Shown here: positions 54,391 to 63,824 of the stretch, piece by piece
Layout of the letters: the number at the start of each line of letters is the position of its first letter
How positions within the stretch are numbered: the stretch's first letter is position 1
Assembly (NCBI RefSeq): GCF_013249065.1
Contig: NZ_JABRWQ010000004.1
Location: 372,001 to 436,000 of the forward strand
Direction: 5' to 3'
Source of the DNA: Winogradskyella litoriviva
GTDB lineage: Bacteria; Bacteroidota; Bacteroidia; Flavobacteriales; Flavobacteriaceae
Length of the DNA: 64,000 bases
Program-made: the position numbers and the translations under genes
Notes under the pieces: generated by a model
Seen by the model: the letters and a program-made list of their open reading frames with translations, nothing else
Databases searched by the model: none
Told to the model about the DNA's origin: nothing

Positions 54391-54843
54391 GTGTTTAAAG
54401 AACTCAACTTTCCAAAGTTTGAATACCGTTTCAAAAGTACAGAAAATAAAGTTTCTATTTTTGATGTCATTCGGAAAAAATTCGTCATTCTCCAACCCGA
54501 AGAATGGGTAAGGCAACATTGTGTTCATTTTTTAATTAACAACAAAAAGTACCCAAAATCATTGATTAATGTAGAAAAAGAGCTCACTATTAATGGTTTA
54601 AAAAAACGCTATGATATTGTGATTTTTAATACTGATGGGAGTATTTTTTTAATTGTAGAATGTAAATCTCATAGCATAAAAATTGACCAAACGACTTTTG
54701 ATCAAATTGCACGTTATAATTTAGTTTTAAATGCCACCTTTTTAATGGTAACTAATGGTTTAAATCATTATTATTGTGAAATGGATATGGATAATGAGCG
54801 TTATTCTTTTCTAAAATCCATACCAGATTATAAACCCAATTAA
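54391..54843 (+). CDS. HsdR N-terminal-like nuclease domain protein (stand-alone)
   Basis: The 150-residue protein is only the HSDR_N-type PD-(D/E)XK domain: VRQHCVHFLINNKKYPKSLI, LTINGLKKRYDIVIF, then LIVECKSHSIKIDQTTFDQIARYN. The Asp (RYDIV) and E-x-K (VECKS) form the nuclease core. There is no helicase or methylase in the gene or next to it. The start is GTG 54391. It abuts the glycosyltransferase gene (TAA-ATG), so they are one operon. It may act in DNA repair or nucleic acid processing. Confidence 0.85.
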   Translation: MFKELNFPKFEYRFKSTENKVSIFDVIRKKFVILQPEEWVRQHCVHFLINNKKYPKSLINVEKELTINGLKKRYDIVIFNTDGSIFLIVECKSHSIKIDQTTFDQIARYNLVLNATFLMVTNGLNHYYCEMDMDNERYSFLKSIPDYKPN

Positions 54844-55836
54844 ATGTTTGAAACAAAAGATTTTGCTGTTGTTATATTAAACTGGAATGGAAAAGCTCTA
54901 CTTGAGAAATTTCTACCTTCCGTTTTAAAATATTCTCAAGATGCAACTATATATGTTGCAGATAATGCTTCAACAGACAATTCTGTTGCATTTGTATCTG
55001 AAGAATTTCCGACGGTAAAAATTATTAAGAACTCCCAAAATGGTGGTTATGCCAAAGGCTATAACGATGCTTTAAAATCTGTAAAAGAACCACTACTCTG
55101 CTTACTTAATAGTGATATTGAAGTAACTGAGAATTGGCTTCAGCCTATTTTAAAAGAGTTTAAAACAAACAAAAACACAGCGATTATACAACCTAAAATA
55201 TTAGACTATAAAAACAAAACGCATTTTGAATATGCAGGCGCAGCTGGTGGTTTTTTAGATAAATTTGGCTATCCATATTGTAGAGGACGTATTTTTGATT
55301 CTATAGAAGAAGACAAAGGTCAATATAATAATACAAGTACTATTTTTTGGTCATCTGGTGCATGTTTGTTTATTAGAAATGTGGTTTTTAAAGAATTAGG
55401 AGGTTTTGATGAGTCTTATTTTGCACACATGGAAGAAATTGATTTGTGTTGGAGAGCTTTTAATAAAAATTATAAGTCTAAATATGTTGGTGCTTCTACA
55501 GTCTATCATGTTGGAGGAGCTACTTTAAGTAACACCAATTCTAAAAAAACATATCTTAACTTTAGAAATAGTTTATTTACATTAGTAAAAAATACCGATT
55601 CTAATGTGTTTATAAAAACCATAATTAGAATGAAACTAGATGCAGTGGCTGCTTTAAGATTTTTATTACAATTTAAGCTACAGCATTTCTTCGCCATTTT
55701 AAAGGCTCATTTTTCATTTTACAAGAATTTAAGAAGAATTTTAAAACAACGCAAGCAACTTCCTAAACGTCCAAATTATTACGAATGTAACTCCATCGTT
55801 TGGTCTTATTTTATAAAAAAAAGAAGAACGTTTTAA
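54844..55836 (+). CDS. Family 2 glycosyltransferase
   Basis: The 330-residue enzyme has the GT2 fold: FAVVILNWNGKALLEKFLPS, NASTDNSVAFV, LLNSDIEVTENW (DxD-like), and GGFDESYFAHMEEIDLCWRA, the usual rhamnosyltransferase-type motif (WbbL-like). The C-terminal part (about 255-330) is basic with a weak membrane-associating stretch. It transfers a sugar in polysaccharide or glycoprotein synthesis; the acceptor is unknown. Confidence 0.87.
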   Translation: MFETKDFAVVILNWNGKALLEKFLPSVLKYSQDATIYVADNASTDNSVAFVSEEFPTVKIIKNSQNGGYAKGYNDALKSVKEPLLCLLNSDIEVTENWLQPILKEFKTNKNTAIIQPKILDYKNKTHFEYAGAAGGFLDKFGYPYCRGRIFDSIEEDKGQYNNTSTIFWSSGACLFIRNVVFKELGGFDESYFAHMEEIDLCWRAFNKNYKSKYVGASTVYHVGGATLSNTNSKKTYLNFRNSLFTLVKNTDSNVFIKTIIRMKLDAVAALRFLLQFKLQHFFAILKAHFSFYKNLRRILKQRKQLPKRPNYYECNSIVWSYFIKKRRTF

Positions 55837-55895
55837 TTGTTCATAAAACTGTTAAAGTTTTTGTTAATCCATGTGCAGTGATGTTGACTTTTGTA

Positions 55896-55903
55896 TAATT
55901 TTG
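55896..55903 (+). promoter_or_regulatory. -7 promoter box for the OmpA-like gene
   Basis: TAATTTTG, exact TAnnTTTG, 36 bases before the OmpA-like ATG. No standard -33 element. Confidence 0.5.
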
Positions 55904-55939
55904 TTATGTTAAAATTAAAAATATAAACTATAATAAATT

Positions 55940-56797
55940 ATGAAAAAATTAATGTTACTAAGTGCATTTTCATTGTTATTTTTAGCGTCTTGTGTGTCTA
56001 AAAAAGAGCATGTTGCACTTCAAGAAAAATATCAAGAAACACAAGATTTACTTAATACAGCTACTGTAAAATTAAACAGTTGTTTATCTGATGTTGCTGC
56101 GGCTAATGCTCGTGTTGAAACAATGAAAGACCAGTTAGCGGATTTACGTAAGTCTAACCAAGATTTAATTGATACTAAAGGCAACTTAACAACCTTAACT
56201 CAAAAAGGTGCTGAGAATCTTGAAAAATCATTAGAAAGCTTAAAAGAACGTGATTTAAAAATTACCCGTTTACAAGATGCTTTAACTAAAAAAGATAGTG
56301 TAACACTTGCTGTTGTAACGAGTCTTAAAAAAGCAGTTGGTATAAGTGATCCAGATATTGAAATTAATGTTGAAAAAGGAGTTGTATTTATTTCTATTGC
56401 AGATAAATTATTATTTCAAAGTGGAAGTTATAATGTAACAACAAGAGCTAACGAAATATTAGGAAAAGTTGCTAAGGTAATTAATAGTAAACCAGATTTT
56501 GAGGCAATGGTTGAGTCTCATACGGATAACGTGCCATACAACAAGCCTCCATTAATTGACAACTGGGATTTAAGCGTTAAACGTGCAACTTCTGTGGTAC
56601 GTGTATTAGAAAGTTTAGGTGTTAATTCTCAACAGTTAATTGCTTCTGGTCGTAGTTCTTACGTGCCATTAGTAGAAAATGATACTGCTGAAAATAGAGC
56701 TAAAAACAGACGTACTCGTATCGTTGTATTGCCAAAAATTGACCAGTTCTATGAAATGGTTGAAAATGAAATGAAAAACTTATCTGAAGGAAACTAA
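55940..56797 (+). CDS. OmpA family lipoprotein
   Basis: The 285-residue protein has a lipoprotein signal (LFLASCVSKKEH, Cys18), a coiled coil (about 25-125), and an OmpA peptidoglycan-binding domain (about 145-272) with HTDNVPYN, NWDLSVKRATSVVRVL and NRRTRIVVLP. It links the outer membrane to peptidoglycan. A strong terminator follows, so it is monocistronic and probably well expressed. Confidence 0.93.
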   Translation: MKKLMLLSAFSLLFLASCVSKKEHVALQEKYQETQDLLNTATVKLNSCLSDVAAANARVETMKDQLADLRKSNQDLIDTKGNLTTLTQKGAENLEKSLESLKERDLKITRLQDALTKKDSVTLAVVTSLKKAVGISDPDIEINVEKGVVFISIADKLLFQSGSYNVTTRANEILGKVAKVINSKPDFEAMVESHTDNVPYNKPPLIDNWDLSVKRATSVVRVLESLGVNSQQLIASGRSSYVPLVENDTAENRAKNRRTRIVVLPKIDQFYEMVENEMKNLSEGN

Positions 56798-56822
56798 TCC
56801 AAGCAGATTTTAGAACAATAAG

Positions 56823-56854
56823 AAAAACCCAATGCAATTGCATTGGGTTTTTTA
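56823..56854 (+). terminator. Strong intrinsic terminator (perfect palindrome)
   Basis: An uninterrupted 24-base palindrome (56826-56849) flanked by A and T tracts that extend the stem, 26 bases after the OmpA-like stop. The T-tract supports plus-strand termination; it could act both ways. Confidence 0.93.
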
Positions 56855-56922
56855 TTGGTTTTATATTTTATTTCTTAGTTTGTTAAGTCGTTTTAATTCG
56901 CTTATAGACTTATCTCAAGAAT

Positions 56923-58008
56923 TTAACTCTCTAAAACAGCTTTAATAGTTTTATCTCTTTGAATTTTACCATTAACTGTTTCTGAAAACTTATTTATAGT
57001 ATAAACTTTCTTCGGAATTTCAAACTTAGTCAACACTTTTAAATCCACAATAGCTTTTAGAATTTCATCAGCAGAAGCTGTTGGGTTTTCAATTATTAAA
57101 ATCAATTTTTCACCAAGCACACCGTCCTCTTCACTACCAATAATAAATCGATGATTGATAACGGGTTGTATTTTATCTTCAATTTGCTCTGGAAATAATT
57201 TTACACCTCCTGAATTAATAACATTATCAAATCTACCAAATAGCTTAAAACTAGTTTTAGATTTCAGTTCTACAATATCATTTGTTATTAAATCTTCTTT
57301 TACAAGTTTAGGAGCATGTATAACTAAACAGCTTCTATCATCAACAGAAAAACTAACATTTTCAATGGCATTAAAAAATTCTTCTTTATTACTCGATTTA
57401 GATTCTAAAGATCTTACGGCAACATGAGTAACTGTTTCTGTCATCCCGTAAGTTTCATAAAACTTAGGTAGACTGTCTTTAATTTTTAATAATAAAGGTT
57501 TAGTGACTTTAGATCCACCAACAATAATTGTTTTTATATTTTGAACGTGATTAATTGTATTTTTTAATTGCAATGGAATCATTGCACAAAAATCATATTT
57601 CTTTTCATAATCAAAAATAGGATGAGCACTAGGCTCTACAAAATCTATTTCTAAACCTAAAACTAACGCACGTACAAACATCATTTTACCAGCAATAAAA
57701 TGACTAGGCAAGCAATGTAAAGCTGTATCTCCTGGCTCTAAACCAAACGAATTTCCTGTAGCAATAGCAGAATTAACCATCGCTTGTTTCTTTAATTTAA
57801 TTTGTTTAGGCTGGCCTGTAGAACCAGATGTAGTAACATACAAGTAATCCTCTTTGTTGAGCCAATCTAATAAAAAATCACCAGTAACTTTTTCATAAGG
57901 CTTACCTTCTTTTACAAGGCTGTAGGCAACTTCTTTTAACTCTTCATGGCTAAAATGAAGTCCGTTATATTTAAATCTATTATGTACTTTATCGTAAGTT
58001 GGTGTCAT
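56923..58008 (-). CDS. menE: O-succinylbenzoate-CoA ligase (AMP-binding)
   Basis: The 361-residue enzyme activates o-succinylbenzoate in menaquinone synthesis. It shows the AMP-binding loop YVTTSGSTGQPKQIKL, the YGMTETVTH motif, and a C-terminal FGRFDNVINSGGVKLFPEQIE with the late GKIQRDK Lys. It is shorter than many MenE (450-490 residues), as is common in Bacteroidota. It lies downstream of menC and the CPBP gene in one operon. Confidence 0.9.
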   Translation of the reverse strand: MTPTYDKVHNRFKYNGLHFSHEELKEVAYSLVKEGKPYEKVTGDFLLDWLNKEDYLYVTTSGSTGQPKQIKLKKQAMVNSAIATGNSFGLEPGDTALHCLPSHFIAGKMMFVRALVLGLEIDFVEPSAHPIFDYEKKYDFCAMIPLQLKNTINHVQNIKTIIVGGSKVTKPLLLKIKDSLPKFYETYGMTETVTHVAVRSLESKSSNKEEFFNAIENVSFSVDDRSCLVIHAPKLVKEDLITNDIVELKSKTSFKLFGRFDNVINSGGVKLFPEQIEDKIQPVINHRFIIGSEEDGVLGEKLILIIENPTASADEILKAIVDLKVLTKFEIPKKVYTINKFSETVNGKIQRDKTIKAVLES

Positions 58009-58011
58009 AAT

Positions 58012-58977
58012 TTACTCTATTATTTTATAATCTTCTTTTGGTGGTTCAGTGACTTTTCCTAATAATTTATCTTTCCAATTGGTCCATCCATACATTTTAG
58101 AAAGAATGAATAACAATAAAGGAAATATTACAAACACAGGAATAACAATATCTATAAGTGCTGCTTCAGTTGGGTCTGATGTATCTTTTAATATGGAATA
58201 GGTTTGAAACGCTGTCCAATCTGCTGTAACCAATAAAGCTGTAAACAAATTATTAGCTGCATGAAACCCTAAAGCCAATTCCATTCCTTCATCCATTAAG
58301 GTGATTATACCTAGAAATAAACCTGTTCCTATGTAATAAATCATAATTACATAGCCTAATTTTTCAACTTCAGGGTTTGCAATATGTAACATACCAAAAA
58401 CAATAGATGTTACAATTAAAGGGAACCATTTTGTTTTGGTAATTACACCCAAACCTTGCATTAAATAACCTCTAAACAAATACTCTTCGCAACTGGTTTG
58501 AAGCGGTACCAAGGCAATAGCAATAACACTTAAAATTAAAAAATTCTTTAAATCAAAATTCCATACATAGTTTTCTGGTGCCATAAAATAATCAACCAAA
58601 ACTAGACCTGAAGATAAAATTCCCCAAGCAAAAAATATAACCCAAAAACGTTTCCAATCTATTTTCTTACGTGCTGTAGTTAATTGCGTAATGGTCATTT
58701 TGTGCAACCATTTATTTACTGCAAATATTCCTACAAGACCAACTGCAAATGATAATAACATCAGTGCCAAATTAAGATTAGACTCTAAAATACCCATCAT
58801 GGTACTTTCATCTAACTCAAACAAGTTAAGTCCTTGATTATTAGCTTCTACAATTGCGGCAACCGTAAATGGTATCTGACCAGCTATTACAAAAATGATA
58901 ATAATAATTGTACCTATTAAATATCGCCATCCTTCATGTAGTCCTTTGTAGGCTTGTTGTATATAATTCATGCTCAT
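58012..58977 (-). CDS. CPBP family intramembrane protease
   Basis: The 321-residue protein has about eight membrane helices and the CPBP/Abi motifs Glu164-Glu165-x-x-x-Arg169 (SCEEYLFRG) and His198 (FGMLHIANP), the glutamate/histidine active site of the CAAX-protease/bacteriocin-processing family. It overlaps menC by four bases (ATGA) and is three bases before menE, so it is fully embedded in the menaquinone operon. The substrate is unknown. Confidence 0.88.
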   Translation of the reverse strand: MSMNYIQQAYKGLHEGWRYLIGTIIIIIFVIAGQIPFTVAAIVEANNQGLNLFELDESTMMGILESNLNLALMLLSFAVGLVGIFAVNKWLHKMTITQLTTARKKIDWKRFWVIFFAWGILSSGLVLVDYFMAPENYVWNFDLKNFLILSVIAIALVPLQTSCEEYLFRGYLMQGLGVITKTKWFPLIVTSIVFGMLHIANPEVEKLGYVIMIYYIGTGLFLGIITLMDEGMELALGFHAANNLFTALLVTADWTAFQTYSILKDTSDPTEAALIDIVIPVFVIFPLLLFILSKMYGWTNWKDKLLGKVTEPPKEDYKIIE

Positions 58978-60008
58978 AAAGTAAAATTCCAGTTTTTATT
59001 TAAATTATAACGCAAAGTACCATTTTTTACTATTAATGGCGAAGAAAAATTATTACTAAATAGACTTCCTGTACCTAATCCTTGAGGCATTTTATTATTT
59101 AGCGTATATGTCCACTGCGATATTGCATTTAATCCTACATTGCTTTCTAAAGCACTTGTTATCCACCAACTAATATTTAAATTTTCTGCGATATCAATCC
59201 ATTGTTGGCTTCCTGCAAATCCTCCTACCAAACTTGGCTTTAAAATTATGTATTGTGGTTTTATAGTTTGAAGTACATCTTCTTTTGATTTAAATGAAAA
59301 CACACCAATTAATTCCTCGTCTAAAGCAATTGGCAAAGGTGTCTCTTGGCACAATTGAGCCATAACTTCAAATTGTTTTGGTTTTATGGGTTGTTCTATG
59401 GAATGCAATTGATATTCTGAAAGTTGTTTTAATTTCTCCATAGCATCATTTGGAGCAAAAGCACCATTGGCATCAACTCTCAATTCAATGTCATTAACAG
59501 AAAACTCTTTTCGGATAGATTTTAAAATATTTAATTCTGTTTGAAAGTCTATTGCGCCTATTTTTAGTTTTATACAACCAAAACCAGCTGCAATCTTTTC
59601 TTTAATTTGAGTACGCATAAAATCCTCACTTCCCATCCAAACTAAACCATTTATTGGTATTGAATCATTTCCTGATGTAAAATCTGACGGAAATAAATTA
59701 AATTGATCAGAACTTTCTAAAGATTTAAAAGCCGTTTCTAGGCCCAATTGAATACTCGGGAATTCTATAAGTTTATTTAAAAGTGTCTCTAAACCTAAAG
59801 CAATGTTATTGCATGTCCATTTTAAGGTAGTCTCATAATCTGGTCTATCATCAATAGATAAACCTCTTAAAATACCACACTCTCCTACTCCAGTTTTACC
59901 GTTTTTCTCAATAACAATAAACCAAGTTTCTTTGGTCGTCATTACACCTCTCGATGTACCGCTTGGTCGTATAAAGTCTAGAATATATTTGTGGTAAGTT
60001 GCTATCAT
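58974..60008 (-). CDS. menC: o-Succinylbenzoate synthase
   Basis: The 344-residue enolase-superfamily enzyme dehydrates SHCHC to o-succinylbenzoate in menaquinone synthesis. Visible catalytic residues: the K-x-K of IKLKIG, metal ligands Asp (RVDANGAF), Glu (SIEQPI) and Asp (ALDEEL), and the Lys of IILKPSLVGG. Pairing with menE in the same operon supports this role over muconate cycloisomerase or dipeptide epimerase. Confidence 0.92.
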   Translation of the reverse strand: MIATYHKYILDFIRPSGTSRGVMTTKETWFIVIEKNGKTGVGECGILRGLSIDDRPDYETTLKWTCNNIALGLETLLNKLIEFPSIQLGLETAFKSLESSDQFNLFPSDFTSGNDSIPINGLVWMGSEDFMRTQIKEKIAAGFGCIKLKIGAIDFQTELNILKSIRKEFSVNDIELRVDANGAFAPNDAMEKLKQLSEYQLHSIEQPIKPKQFEVMAQLCQETPLPIALDEELIGVFSFKSKEDVLQTIKPQYIILKPSLVGGFAGSQQWIDIAENLNISWWITSALESNVGLNAISQWTYTLNNKMPQGLGTGSLFSNNFSSPLIVKNGTLRYNLNKNWNFTL

Positions 60009-60107
60009 AATAAGGAACCAAAAATAGGTAATAATTGGATTTATATTGCTATCATAATTAAATTTCGAGTACTAAAAGCAACATAAATTATTAAAATAAA
60101 ATTGTAT

Positions 60108-61769
60108 CTATTTATCAAACACCTTATCGCTTTTCAATTTTTCAACCCAATGTTTATAACCCAAATCATTTAAATGGGTTCCATCTGTGGTAAGATTGGC
60201 TTTTAATAAACCTTTTTCGTTTGCAAATTCGTCAAATAGATTGATGATTTTGTAATTCTCATCACTCTCATGATTCTTAATTATGGAATTCACTTTATTA
60301 ATATTTTCTGCCATGAAATCTTTTGAAGTTGGCAATATAGTTTGCAGATAAATTTTTGTTTCTGGAGATTTATTTTGAATGATTTCTGTAATTTTAATGA
60401 TATTATTCGCTATATATTCAGCAGATGGAATTTCTTCTTGATAATGCAAGTTGAACAAATCATTAATACCAATTAACAATAGTATCTTTTTAGGTTTGTA
60501 ATAGATAATTTCATCCAAACGTTTTAAAACACCATCTGTAACATCACCTGCAATCCCTCTATTTTTTACGTTTTTTAATTTTAATTTTTTGCCCCAATTT
60601 TCGCCTTGTTCTGTAATGCTATTACCAACAAATACAATATCTCCAAAATTTAGTGGTGTCTTTTTAAATTGAGCTATCCGTTGTTTATAATGTACATTTG
60701 TCCAAAGCCCATGATACTTAATTTGGGTTGAATCACTTGGATACAAGCTATCAATATGACTTTCCTTTATATAAGAACTCTTAAAAGGCACTAACATACT
60801 TTGCTGTGGTAATAATTCTATAAAATTGCCCTTTTCATTTTTGACCCAAACAGAAATAGTTTTAGATGGATTGAAAACCTTACCCTTGGAATACTCTAAG
60901 TTTTTAATAGCATTTAAATAATCCACAACCTCAATAGTTTGTGCATACCAAATGTCTTTTTGATTCCCAAGAATATTACATAGCGAATCTGCTAATTCCC
61001 AATGGTTATGAAACTCATAACTATGACCCCAAATATTTAATAACTGCATTTCATTAGGTTGACTATACCTAAAATAATTAGCATAATTAGGCGCTTCTAA
61101 AACATGACAGGTTGGATTTAGTGTTAAAAAATTAGAGCTTGGTAATTCAAAATTATGCGTTGAAGTAGTTGTTCTGGCGTATTTTACATTCAACTGTTGT
61201 AAAATTTCCAAGGTTTTATCGTCATAAGCTCCAAATGGATACGCTAATCCTTCCACTGGCTTATGATTCGCTCCTTTTAATTCGTTTAATTTTTTTAAAT
61301 CTGAACCAACTTCCGCTAAAATGATTGAATCTTTTTGATTGTTTAAACCATTGTGATGAGCACCATGTCCCGAAATTTCATGACCATTATAAAGATTTGC
61401 TATTTCAGATTCTGAAACAAACGTAACGTTAGTATTAAATTCTGAACTCAACCATTCTGCTTTTTGTCCTAAACGTGCTGAATTTAAATGAAAAGTACCA
61501 ATTATACTAGCATCATTAAGTTTTTCAACCAACAAACGGTCATATTCCGGACCATCATCAAAGCTCATTACTAAACACTTTAATTTTCCATTAGGAAAAG
61601 CAAATTGACTTGTATTAATAATAGCATTATATTGTTTTTCTTTTGGATCTAAACTTGTATTTTCTGAGACATTGAAATTACAAGAGACCAAGAATATCGC
61701 AAATAGAAAACCAAAACTAATCAACTTAAAACGTAAATAGTTTATTGTATTTGTTTTTTTTTCTATCAT
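60108..61769 (-). CDS. NodB-type polysaccharide deacetylase fused to SGNH hydrolase (lipoprotein)
   Basis: The 553-residue protein has a lipoprotein signal (FLVSCNFN) and two enzyme domains. The N-terminal NodB domain (about 60-300) has FDDGP, a HxxxH metal motif (HGAHH in GHGAHHNGL) and YPFGAYDDKT. The C-terminal SGNH domain (about 380-550) has GNSIT (Ser), GINDL (Gly-x-Asn-Asp) and DGTHLNDLGY (Asp-x-x-His), a complete catalytic set. It likely removes N- and O-acetyl groups from a surface glycan. Both active sites appear intact. Confidence 0.85.
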   Translation of the reverse strand: MIEKKTNTINYLRFKLISFGFLFAIFLVSCNFNVSENTSLDPKEKQYNAIINTSQFAFPNGKLKCLVMSFDDGPEYDRLLVEKLNDASIIGTFHLNSARLGQKAEWLSSEFNTNVTFVSESEIANLYNGHEISGHGAHHNGLNNQKDSIILAEVGSDLKKLNELKGANHKPVEGLAYPFGAYDDKTLEILQQLNVKYARTTTSTHNFELPSSNFLTLNPTCHVLEAPNYANYFRYSQPNEMQLLNIWGHSYEFHNHWELADSLCNILGNQKDIWYAQTIEVVDYLNAIKNLEYSKGKVFNPSKTISVWVKNEKGNFIELLPQQSMLVPFKSSYIKESHIDSLYPSDSTQIKYHGLWTNVHYKQRIAQFKKTPLNFGDIVFVGNSITEQGENWGKKLKLKNVKNRGIAGDVTDGVLKRLDEIIYYKPKKILLLIGINDLFNLHYQEEIPSAEYIANNIIKITEIIQNKSPETKIYLQTILPTSKDFMAENINKVNSIIKNHESDENYKIINLFDEFANEKGLLKANLTTDGTHLNDLGYKHWVEKLKSDKVFDK

Positions 61770-61818
61770 TAATTGAAATGAATTTAATAGATATAATATT
61801 TATACAGCGAGATGCTTT

Positions 61819-63789
61819 TTATCGTCGCTTCTTCCGAGACTTATGCTTGCGTTTTCTACGAGAACCACTTGAAGAATTAGATTTTGTAGCTGGCACAGCG
61901 TCATCAAACGTATTTTTAACAGCCTTAAGATTCACACTTTTCCACCCTTTACTTTCTTGTTCTGGCACCAGAGCGTCCACTAAATCTTTTCTTCCAACTT
62001 TATTCAAAGTCTTTTTAATCCAATCTCTATTTTCTTTTTTATACCAAAAGAAGAAACGATGTTGCTCATCCTTTTCTTTTTTAGTTTTTGGCGTTTTAGT
62101 TGGTTTTAAAGTATATGGATGATAACCACTGTAATAAATAACAGTCGCTACCGTCATTGGTGTTGGTGTAAACCCTTGTACTTGCTCTAATTGAAAACCC
62201 ATATCTTTAGTTTCGGCGGCTAAATTTGCCATATCTTCTACTTCACAAGCAGGATGATTAGATATAAAATAAGGAATCAATTGAAGTTTTAAACCTTTCT
62301 TAATGTTGATTTTATCGAATCGTTCTTTAAATTTATGAAAGTATTTAAAAGACGGTTTACGCATTAACTTTAAAACAGGGTCTGATGTATGTTCTGGTGC
62401 AACTTTTAGTCGACCAGAAATATGCTTAGTCATTACTTCTTCTGTATAATCGTCTAGCTCTTTTGCATCTGCATTCTTATTAAATTCTGGCACTAGCATA
62501 TCGTGACGAATACCACTTCCTATAAAAGACTTCTTTACCTTTGGATGTTTATCTACGGCTTGATATAATTGAGTTAACGGCTTATGCGAGGTGTCTAAAT
62601 TACTACAGATTACAGGCGAAATACAAGAAGGAGCCACACATTTATCGCAAATAGATTGTACCTTTCCTTTCATCTTGTACATGTTTGCAGAAGGACCTCC
62701 AATATCTGATAGATAACCTTTAAAATCTGGCATATTAGCCACTTTATCAACTTCCCTTAAAATAGATTCTTCACTCCTACTAGCAATAAACTTTCCTTGA
62801 TGTGCAGATATGGTACAAAAACTACAACCACCAAAACAACCACGATGAATGTTTATAGAAAATTTAATCATCTCAAACGCAGGAATTGGGCCACGCTTAT
62901 TATATTTTGGATGCGGTAAGCGCGTGTATGGTAAATCAAAAGAAGCATCAATTTCTTCTTCTAACATGGTAGGAAACGGTGGATTAATCACCAACATTTT
63001 ATTATTTACCTGTTGAAAAATTCTGTTGGCTTTAAGCTTATTAGATTCTTGCTCAATAACCTTAAAATTTGAGGCAAACTTTTTCTTATCCTTTAAACAA
63101 ACCTCATGAGATTCAATTTCTACATCTTCCCAATTTTTATTCTTTGGTATAGCTTCATCTTTATCCAATAAAACAGCCGTTTGCTTAATAGTTTTTAAGC
63201 TAGAGAAAGGCACGCCTTTTTGTAATAACTCTACTACTTCGCGTAAAGGCTGTTCGCCCATGCCATAAACAAGCATATCTGCCTTAGAGGTTTCTAAAAT
63301 GGTTGGCAATAGTTTATCGCTCCAATAGTCATAATGTGTTACTCTGCGCAATGACGCTTCAATACCTCCTATTAAAACAGGCACATCTGGAAACTTCTCT
63401 TTTAATATCTTAGAATATACAGAAGTTGCATAATCTGGCCTAAATCCTTTGTCACCATTTGGCGTATAAGCATCCTTATCACGACGTTTTTTGCTTGCCG
63501 TATAATTACTAACCATAGGATCCATACATCCACCTGTGACTCCAAAAAATAATTTTGGAATTCCTAATTTTGTAAAATCCTGTAAATTATCGTTTACACT
63601 TGGTTGTGGAACAATCGCAACTTTTAAGCCGTAGCTTTCTAAAATACGACCAATAACCGCTGGTCCAAAGGATGGATGATCCACATAAGCATCACCACTA
63701 AAGAGTATAACATCAAGCTCTGACCAACCGCGAAGTTTCACTTCTTTATTAGTTGTAGGTAGCCAATCTGTAAGTTGATTCGTTTTCAT
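61819..63789 (-). CDS. YgiQ family radical SAM protein
   Basis: The 656-residue protein has the N-terminal YgiQ domain (WLPTTNKEVKLRGW, FSGDAYVDHPSFG, GGIEASLRR), the radical SAM cluster motif Cys318-x3-Cys322-x2-Cys325 (RGCFGGCSFC), extra cysteines near CDKCVAPSC, and a basic Lys/Arg-rich tail. The family is conserved but its reaction is not established. It has a good promoter on the minus strand. Confidence 0.93.
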   Translation of the reverse strand: MKTNQLTDWLPTTNKEVKLRGWSELDVILFSGDAYVDHPSFGPAVIGRILESYGLKVAIVPQPSVNDNLQDFTKLGIPKLFFGVTGGCMDPMVSNYTASKKRRDKDAYTPNGDKGFRPDYATSVYSKILKEKFPDVPVLIGGIEASLRRVTHYDYWSDKLLPTILETSKADMLVYGMGEQPLREVVELLQKGVPFSSLKTIKQTAVLLDKDEAIPKNKNWEDVEIESHEVCLKDKKKFASNFKVIEQESNKLKANRIFQQVNNKMLVINPPFPTMLEEEIDASFDLPYTRLPHPKYNKRGPIPAFEMIKFSINIHRGCFGGCSFCTISAHQGKFIASRSEESILREVDKVANMPDFKGYLSDIGGPSANMYKMKGKVQSICDKCVAPSCISPVICSNLDTSHKPLTQLYQAVDKHPKVKKSFIGSGIRHDMLVPEFNKNADAKELDDYTEEVMTKHISGRLKVAPEHTSDPVLKLMRKPSFKYFHKFKERFDKINIKKGLKLQLIPYFISNHPACEVEDMANLAAETKDMGFQLEQVQGFTPTPMTVATVIYYSGYHPYTLKPTKTPKTKKEKDEQHRFFFWYKKENRDWIKKTLNKVGRKDLVDALVPEQESKGWKSVNLKAVKNTFDDAVPATKSNSSSGSRRKRKHKSRKKRR

Positions 63790-63796
63790 AGTGGCG

Positions 63797-63824
63797 CAAA
63801 GATAAGGCTAAAATAGTTTTACAA
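63797..63824 (-). promoter_or_regulatory. Promoter of the YgiQ-like gene
   Basis: Minus-strand TTG (63822-63824), 17-base spacer, TATCTTTG (63797-63804), matching TTG/TAnnTTTG. The -7 box is only seven bases before the start codon, so the 5' leader is very short or absent. The -33 element overlaps the 3' end of the upstream hydrolase gene. Confidence 0.6.

Noticed and set aside
54325-54528. Minus-strand ORF between holA and the HsdR-N gene
   Set aside because: It lies over the HsdR-N promoter and 5' end and shows no protein-like pattern.
61745-62122. Plus-strand ORF of 125 codons opposite the YgiQ and NodB genes
   Set aside because: Phe/Leu/Ser-rich translation typical of an antisense shadow over the Lys/Arg-rich YgiQ tail.
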